From DAISIL01 sp036822015 (GTDB taxonomy: Bacteria; Bacteroidota; Bacteroidia; Cytophagales; Bernardetiaceae): 27,943 bases of DNA. The DNA lies in NCBI GenBank assembly GCA_036822015.1, contig DAISIL010000043.1, positions 1 through 27,943 of the forward strand. The letters run 5' to 3'. A model generated the notes under the pieces. That model worked only from the letters and a program-made list of their open reading frames with translations. It made no database searches and was not told where the DNA came from. Position 1 is the stretch's first letter, and every line of letters starts with the position of its first letter. Positions 23,319-27,943 of this stretch are shown here, piece by piece. The translations under genes were made by a program, and so were the position numbers.

Positions 23319-25772
23319 TTATACGCCATCTCCTCCACCACTGCGATCTTCATCACGGATTTGGCGGCGACGCTTTTGGTTGCTTTCTTGCTTGCCAAAG
23401 CGGTAATTGAACGTCAAGACACCCGTTCCGATACTCCACTGAAACTCATCGTAGCGCGTAAAGTCCTGTTGGACAATATCCACGATCCGCTTGCGTGAGC
23501 TGAAGGCATCACGGATGCTCAAGGTCAGTGTACCGCGTTTGTTTAGTACGTCTTTGGACGCACCAAGGTTGAGAAAACCAATACCTTCTTGCTCGCCCTG
23601 GGAGGTGCGGCGCGGAGAACTATAAATGAAGTTGGCTTGCAGATTGATGCCGTTGGGCAGATTGATTTTGGTATTGAGATTGTTTGTCCAGGCATAGGTA
23701 TCGTTATCCAGGTTGCGCTCTTGATAGGATCCCTTCGTGATCGCCCGAAAGAAATTAAAGTTCGTGCCGATGCGCCACCACTTAGTAATGTTTTGAGAAA
23801 ATGAAAACTCTAAGCCGTAGGCATCTTGTGTGGCTAAGTTAATGGGAAACACCAGCGACACGCCCTGTTCGTTGGTTATCAAGACCCGTTCGATGACATT
23901 GGTGCGGTAACGATAATAAACACTCCCCAAAAACGATCCAGATTCCCAGTAGGTCAGGTAGCTGCCCTCAAACGAGTCCGTATATTCGGGATCCAGATCG
24001 GGATTGCCTTCATAGAGGTTACGGGAATCGGTGAAGTTGGAGAAAGGCAAAAGCAAGCGAAAGCGCGGCCGCGAGAGCCGCCGGCTGTAGCTCAACTGTA
24101 CGGTGTTGCTCTTGTCGAGGGCATAGGAGGCATTGACGGAAGGGAACAAATTAAGGTATGATTTTTGGATATTTGCCGCTGATTCTCTGGATGTTACACT
24201 AATATCCGTAAACTCTGCCCGCAAGCCTAATTGCCAGGAAAACGGCTGTCCTTTATGGCTCACGATACCGTAAGCGGCGTAAATGTTTTCTTGATAAACG
24301 AGGCGGTCGTTGAAGTCTTCAAAGATTTCAAAGACATTGTTTTCGTTTTGTTGCTCTACCAAATAGTCATTGTCGATGGTGCGAAAGTTGATCCGGCTGC
24401 CGGTCTCAAACTTGTATCCCTGCCCGAAGGGATGGATGTAGTCGGTCTGAAAAAGCAGGTTTTCTTCGTTTTCGGCATTGGAGGAGCGTTGCACGATAAG
24501 CGGAGAATTGCCATCTTGTATTTGCTCTGTGAAGTCGGCCAGTTCGCGTTCATCGGCTTTGATCCATCGCATATCGGCCGTCCATTTTCGTCCGCGTTGC
24601 TCAAAATCTTTTTCATAATTGATGGAAAGCTCATACGTTTGGGCATCTTCGCTTTCGTCTTCGCTTCTCGTGGTGGTCTGTATGGGGTTTTGATTCAGGT
24701 CAAAATCTCGATAAATAATATCGACTTCGTTGTTGCGATCGCCCAGACGGACGAGTCCCGAAATGGTGAGGGTACTTCGCTTGTCCAGAAAAATATCCAT
24801 ACCTGCCCGTAGGGTGTTGTTCAAGCCGCCGCGCATCTGCTCGCGGTCGCGCTCAAAGATAGCTGTTGGTTCTCCGTTTGCGCCTAAGTTACGTTGCAAA
24901 AAATAACCACTGCCGGGGCTTTTGCGGTATTGTGATCCGAGGCTACCAAAATAATTGGCTTTTTTTCCACGATAATTGAGGTTGGCAGCAATGCCACCAT
25001 TGAGGAAGTATCCCCCCGAAATATCCACCGAGCCGTTCAACCCTCGGTCGCGGTCTTTGCGCAAGATGATATTGATGATGCCCGCTTCGCCTTCGGCTTC
25101 GTAACGTGCCGAGGGGTTGGTGATGACCTCCACACGCTCCACCAAATCGCTTTGCAGGAGCCGCAGGGCCTCCGAACTACCCACGCCAGCCAAGCCCGAG
25201 GGCCGGCCGTCGATCAGGATGCGCACGTTACCGCTACCCCGCAAGGCCACATTTCCTTCCACGTCCACCTCCACGGAGGGCAGCGTTTCCAGGACATCCA
25301 GCGCATTACCGCCTTTGAGCGTGCTGTTTTGCCCCACATTAAAGACGCGCTTATCCAGGCTCAACTCCATCTCCATCCGCTCGGCCACAATCTCGACATC
25401 CTCCGTGATGGCCATGTCGGGCGCCAACCGAATGACCCCCAGGTCCACTTCACGGATGCCGCGCTCCAGAGGAACTTGCGCAATGGTCTGGGGACGATAG
25501 CCGATAAAAGACACCTGTACGTACATGCGTCCTATCGGTACATCTACCAAAAAAACACCTGTTGGATCTGTGATACCTCCACCGATCAAGCTGCTATCCA
25601 GTCGGCTAAATACCTGAACGGTAGCGTATTCGAGAGGTTTGTCATTCTGGTCATCCAAAACACGCCCTTTCAACTGGATGATGGGACGCTCTCGCCCGCC
25701 ACCTGGTTGAGCCAATGCCATCGCATGAAAAAATAGAAAAAATAACAGGGTAAGCACGCTTGATTGGAACAT
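23319..25772 (-). CDS. TonB-dependent-receptor-like outer-membrane beta-barrel protein
   Basis: The 817-residue protein has a signal peptide (MFQSSVLTLLFFLFFHAMALA, cleavage before QPGGG), a carboxypeptidase-regulatory-like domain at about 32-108 (IIQLKGRVLDDQNDKPLEYA, TDPTGVFLVDVPIG), a plug domain at about 110-225 (GGNALDVLETLPSVEVD, RGSGNVRILIDGRPSG, ERVEVITNPSARYEAEG, GIINIILRKD) and a large beta barrel. The barrel resembles the outer membrane beta-barrel family (OMP_b-brl_3) rather than classical SusC, and no TonB box is obvious by eye. After the terminal barrel strand (VLTFNYRFGK) there is an unusual charged tail ending SGGGDGV, which echoes the QPGGGRERP at the mature N-terminus. No susD gene is adjacent, so glycan uptake is not indicated; the ligand is unknown. 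The ATP-grasp gene follows by 14 bp. Confidence 0.9.
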   Translation of the reverse strand: MFQSSVLTLLFFLFFHAMALAQPGGGRERPIIQLKGRVLDDQNDKPLEYATVQVFSRLDSSLIGGGITDPTGVFLVDVPIGRMYVQVSFIGYRPQTIAQVPLERGIREVDLGVIRLAPDMAITEDVEIVAERMEMELSLDKRVFNVGQNSTLKGGNALDVLETLPSVEVDVEGNVALRGSGNVRILIDGRPSGLAGVGSSEALRLLQSDLVERVEVITNPSARYEAEGEAGIINIILRKDRDRGLNGSVDISGGYFLNGGIAANLNYRGKKANYFGSLGSQYRKSPGSGYFLQRNLGANGEPTAIFERDREQMRGGLNNTLRAGMDIFLDKRSTLTISGLVRLGDRNNEVDIIYRDFDLNQNPIQTTTRSEDESEDAQTYELSINYEKDFEQRGRKWTADMRWIKADERELADFTEQIQDGNSPLIVQRSSNAENEENLLFQTDYIHPFGQGYKFETGSRINFRTIDNDYLVEQQNENNVFEIFEDFNDRLVYQENIYAAYGIVSHKGQPFSWQLGLRAEFTDISVTSRESAANIQKSYLNLFPSVNASYALDKSNTVQLSYSRRLSRPRFRLLLPFSNFTDSRNLYEGNPDLDPEYTDSFEGSYLTYWESGSFLGSVYYRYRTNVIERVLITNEQGVSLVFPINLATQDAYGLEFSFSQNITKWWRIGTNFNFFRAITKGSYQERNLDNDTYAWTNNLNTKINLPNGINLQANFIYSSPRRTSQGEQEGIGFLNLGASKDVLNKRGTLTLSIRDAFSSRKRIVDIVQQDFTRYDEFQWSIGTGVLTFNYRFGKQESNQKRRRQIRDEDRSGGGDGV

Positions 25773-26064
25773 AAAAAATAGAGCAAATGATGTTTTGGAA
25801 AGAATAACGCAAGTAAATAATTGTCGTTAAAACATCTATTCCTTAACGAATGTTCATTTAGGCTTTGTTAGCAAATTGTGAATTACGCAAAGAAAAAACA
25901 CCCACAGCGAAAGTCTTCTCTTACTTTTGCGTATGCGATGATCTTGTTGATGACGTTGTTTTGAGAAAGTTAAGCGATCAAGGTTACCAGAGAGTTAATT
26001 AAAAATGAATATTACCACGGGCAGAATAATCTGCATCACAGCACATTTAAAATTTTGATAATCA
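25773..26064. other. Largest intergenic region, divergent receptor / oxidoreductase
   Basis: This 292 bp A/T-rich gap separates divergent genes and should hold both promoters. The plus strand has an exact -7 element at 25922-25929, leaving about 130 nt of leader before the oxidoreductase. On the minus strand I find only weak candidates, such as TTTCTTTG near 25892-25899. I see no RNA gene, terminator hairpin or long inverted repeat. Confidence 0.5.
25922..25929 (+). promoter_or_regulatory. -7 element upstream of the oxidoreductase gene
   Basis: TACTTTTG is an exact TAnnTTTG match. The nearest ATG, 3 bases downstream at 25933, opens only a two-codon frame (ATG CGA TGA). A second overlapping frame at 25938-25964 encodes MILLMTLF. 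The annotated gene starts about 130 nt later. Confidence 0.4.
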
Positions 26065-27120
26065 ATGAAATACCTTCTCTACGGTGCATACGGATTTACG
26101 GGTAAGCTCATGGCCGATTTTTCGTCTGAGTACGGACTTACCCCAACCCTGGCTGGGCGTTCCCTTCAGCCCCTTCAAGCCCTACACGACCAGACGGGAT
26201 ACCCTTACCACTGCATTGGCTTAGACGACGTGGATGCACTCACGGAACTCGTCGCTGGTTTTGATGCCGTCTTGCACGCGGCGGGGCCGTTTAGCCAAAC
26301 GGCCCGAGCGATGATGGAGGCCTGCCTACGCGGACGAACCCATTATTTCGATATTACGGGTGAACTTGAAGTTTTTGAAAAGGCGAAGCGCTACGATCAG
26401 GCTGCACGGGAAGCGGGTATTTTGCTGATGTCCGGGACAGGCTTTGATGTCGTCCCGACGGATTGTTTGGCGGCACTGCTCCACCAGGCCCTCCCCGATG
26501 CCGATCACCTCGAGTTAGCGATCGGAGCTAGTGGTGGTGGTATCTCTCATGGCACAGCCCAGACGATGCTCGCTAACCTGGGCAGCCCAGGCGCGATCCG
26601 AAGCGGGGGTGAAATTGTCCGAGTACCGATTGGAGTACAAACGCGATGGGTACAGTTTGGAAGCAAAAGACGCTTTGCTATGTCTATTCCCTGGGGAGAT
26701 GTTTCGACGGCCTATCACACAACAAAAATTCCTAACATTGTGGTTTATATGGCTGTACCCCCTTCTTTTGCCAAAATAAATCGCTTTCAATCGCTTTACA
26801 ATCCCATTTTGCGATTCGCTCCCGTCCGTAAAGGCTTACAAGCCTGGGTGAGCCAACGCATCACAGGACCAGATGCTGAGGCACGCATACGGGGGCGAAG
26901 CCTGGCCTGGGGGAGGGTCTCGAATGCTAAGGGGGAAGCTCGAGAGGCATTTTACGAAGGCATAGAGGGTTATACGTTTACAGCCAAAATGTCCTTACAC
27001 ATCGTGCGGGAGGTACTCGCTGGGCGGGTGCAGGATCGGGGCTATGCTACGCCAGCGGGTGTTTTTGGTGCCAAATTAGTAGAGCAACTACAGGGCTGCC
27101 AAATACAGCTACTACCATGA
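26065..27120 (+). CDS. Saccharopine-dehydrogenase-like NAD(P)-dependent oxidoreductase
   Basis: The 351-residue protein begins with a Rossmann dinucleotide-binding motif G7AYG10FTG13 after a first beta strand (KYLLY), then AGRS, where the Arg suggests NADP preference. Further family features are LHAAGPFSQTA, HYFDITGE, LLMSGTGFDVVPTD and a C-terminal domain ending in GYATPAGVFGAKLVEQL. This pattern fits the saccharopine dehydrogenase-like / trans-acting enoyl reductase family, whose bacterial members act on various substrates, so lysine metabolism should not be assumed. The Met at 26065 directly precedes the Rossmann strand and is the natural start. It is divergent from the receptor gene by 292 bp and ends 7 bp from the convergent substrate-binding protein gene. 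The substrate is unknown. Confidence 0.9.
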   Translation: MKYLLYGAYGFTGKLMADFSSEYGLTPTLAGRSLQPLQALHDQTGYPYHCIGLDDVDALTELVAGFDAVLHAAGPFSQTARAMMEACLRGRTHYFDITGELEVFEKAKRYDQAAREAGILLMSGTGFDVVPTDCLAALLHQALPDADHLELAIGASGGGISHGTAQTMLANLGSPGAIRSGGEIVRVPIGVQTRWVQFGSKRRFAMSIPWGDVSTAYHTTKIPNIVVYMAVPPSFAKINRFQSLYNPILRFAPVRKGLQAWVSQRITGPDAEARIRGRSLAWGRVSNAKGEAREAFYEGIEGYTFTAKMSLHIVREVLAGRVQDRGYATPAGVFGAKLVEQLQGCQIQLLP

Positions 27121-27127
27121 GTGCTAC

Positions 27128-27943
27128 TTAATCATTGCATTTCTTGTAATATTTACTTTCGTGGTCGGGCAAGAGATCGGGATGAAAAAAAGACACCAGA
27201 TCGGCTAATAACTGGTCGGGTTCGGTGGCACTGTGTGTCCAGTAGGCGTTGAGTTGGTGAGCGTAGGTTAGGATTTGCCCCGAGCGGAAGGCATCAAATT
27301 GCACAAAAAGCGGATGAATCGCTTCAAGTTCTTTGCGCGAGCTAGCCTGGGCATCTACCCAAAAATCGGCATCCTGCGCACGGGCATAGACTGCCTCTAC
27401 GTCTAGGGCGAGGCTGCCTGTTCCGGGGGTATCTGCCCAAAGGTGTTTAGCCCCTGCATCGCTCAGTAATTTGGTTAGGTAGCTTTCGCCTCGGGCCATG
27501 TACCAGGTGCCTTTGAAGGGCGTACCAGTAAAACAACTGACAGGTGGACGGGTTTGGGCTTGGGAGGCTAAGTTGAAATAGTTGCTTTCTATTTTTTGAA
27601 ATACTTCTTGAGCTTCGCTTAGTTTTCCTGTCAGGACACCAAAAAACAACAACCATTCGGCACGCCCCAACGGGTGCATCTCGAGCCACTCCGAGGTATA
27701 GATCAGTGGCAGGGATGTTTGTTGGTCTTGGATTTCGGTAACGCTATTCAAAAAGATGCCGTCGGCACGTAGAGCCAGGAGGCTTTCAGGGCTACTTTGG
27801 GTGATTTCTCCGAGTTCTTGGATGCGTCCACGTGCGATCTGTCCACCTAGGGTCGTATCTCCGATATACCGCTGATCTGCCACGCCTACAAGATCGTTTT
27901 GTGCATCCAAAGCCGTCAAAAAACCGTATTGTGGAGCTGCCAT
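27128..27943 (-). CDS. ABC importer substrate-binding protein (BtuF/FepB-type), 5' end outside window
   Basis: The frame is open to the right edge, so the signal peptide and start codon are missing; the Met at the edge is internal. The visible 271 residues match the helical-backbone type III periplasmic binding proteins for vitamin B12, heme or ferric siderophores: the first-lobe loop FLTALDAQNDLVGVADQRYIGD, the ESLLALRADGIFLN strand, a central helix (AEWLLFFGVLTGKLSEAQEVFQKIE) linking the lobes, the second-lobe strand WYMARGESYLTKLLSDAGAKHLW, SLALDVEAVYARAQDADFWVD and a C-terminal helix before KYYKKCND. The protein would bind its ligand in the periplasm and pass it to an ABC permease, whose genes are probably beyond the right edge. 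The ligand cannot be deduced, although iron-siderophore and cobalamin are the usual choices. It converges with the oxidoreductase gene at 7 bp. Confidence 0.88.
   Translation of the reverse strand: MAAPQYGFLTALDAQNDLVGVADQRYIGDTTLGGQIARGRIQELGEITQSSPESLLALRADGIFLNSVTEIQDQQTSLPLIYTSEWLEMHPLGRAEWLLFFGVLTGKLSEAQEVFQKIESNYFNLASQAQTRPPVSCFTGTPFKGTWYMARGESYLTKLLSDAGAKHLWADTPGTGSLALDVEAVYARAQDADFWVDAQASSRKELEAIHPLFVQFDAFRSGQILTYAHQLNAYWTHSATEPDQLLADLVSFFHPDLLPDHESKYYKKCND

Noticed and set aside
24231..25736. Two open frames of about 190 codons on the plus strand (24231-24812 and 25152-25736)
   Set aside because: Both are antisense to the receptor plug and barrel, which have clear family motifs; low-complexity, His- or Val-rich translations suggest chance open frames.
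1..27943. tRNA, rRNA, CRISPR array, insertion sequence or prophage
   Set aside because: Gaps between genes total little and reach at most 292 bp; reading them shows no cloverleaf-like sequence, regularly spaced direct repeats, terminal inverted repeats or transposase/integrase reading frame. A covariance-model search would be needed to exclude small RNAs.

Overview
The window looks like a gene-dense chromosomal segment of a Bacteroidota bacterium, probably near the Saprospiria/Lewinella-type lineages (the lineage guess is inference). The signs are a type IX secretion (T9SS) C-terminal sorting domain, a SusC-like TonB-dependent receptor with an N-terminal carboxypeptidase-regulatory domain, several Bacteroidota-restricted DUF proteins, and upstream elements that match the Bacteroidota -7 consensus TAnnTTTG rather than a sigma70 -10 box. 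I see no rRNA, tRNA, CRISPR array, insertion sequence, phage gene or other mobile-element signature. The two end genes are cut by the window edges.

Layout from left to right. (1) 3-5470 (+): the C-terminal part of a very large T9SS cargo protein, whose stop overlaps the start of an exported isoaspartyl peptidase/asparaginase. (2) 5458-8147 (-): DNA topoisomerase I (topA), then a small secreted protein of unknown function. (3) 8244-9131 (+): an orphan DUF58/vWA protein, divergent from topA. (4) 9145-11965 (-): a membrane fatty-acid desaturase and glucose-6-phosphate isomerase (pgi). (5) 12142-15963 (+): a tight five-gene run of metallo-beta-lactamase-fold hydrolase, putative surface lipoprotein, VC0807-like membrane protein, rsmA (ksgA) and a coiled-coil lipoprotein. 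(6) 15938-17149 (-): a DUF4350 membrane protein. (7) 17228-18471 (+): an FKBP-type prolyl isomerase lipoprotein overlapping a MazG-like pyrophosphohydrolase. (8) 18468-18953 (-): an exported DUF6702-like protein. (9) 18975-20150 (+): a GNAT-type acetyltransferase. (10) 20140-20457 (-): a small DUF6787-like membrane protein. (11) 20560-22320 (+): a DUF2490 outer-membrane barrel and a membrane-anchored coiled-coil/MORN-repeat protein. (12) 22330-25772 (-): a TonB-dependent outer-membrane receptor and a membrane-anchored ATP-grasp ligase. (13) 26065-27120 (+): a saccharopine-dehydrogenase-like oxidoreductase. (14) 27128-27943 (-): a partial periplasmic substrate-binding protein of an ABC importer.

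Most genes are housekeeping or envelope functions, and I find no clear defence island or biosynthetic cluster. The interesting signals are architectural. At least three genes have a perfect TAnnTTTG element only 4-6 bases before their start codon, which predicts leaderless or near-leaderless mRNAs. All seven convergent gene pairs overlap or sit within 13 bp of each other, leaving no room for conventional terminators. DUF58 and DUF4350, normally partners of MoxR-type clusters, occur here as separate orphans. The best candidates for undescribed functional units are the receptor/ATP-grasp pair and the DUF2490/MORN pair.
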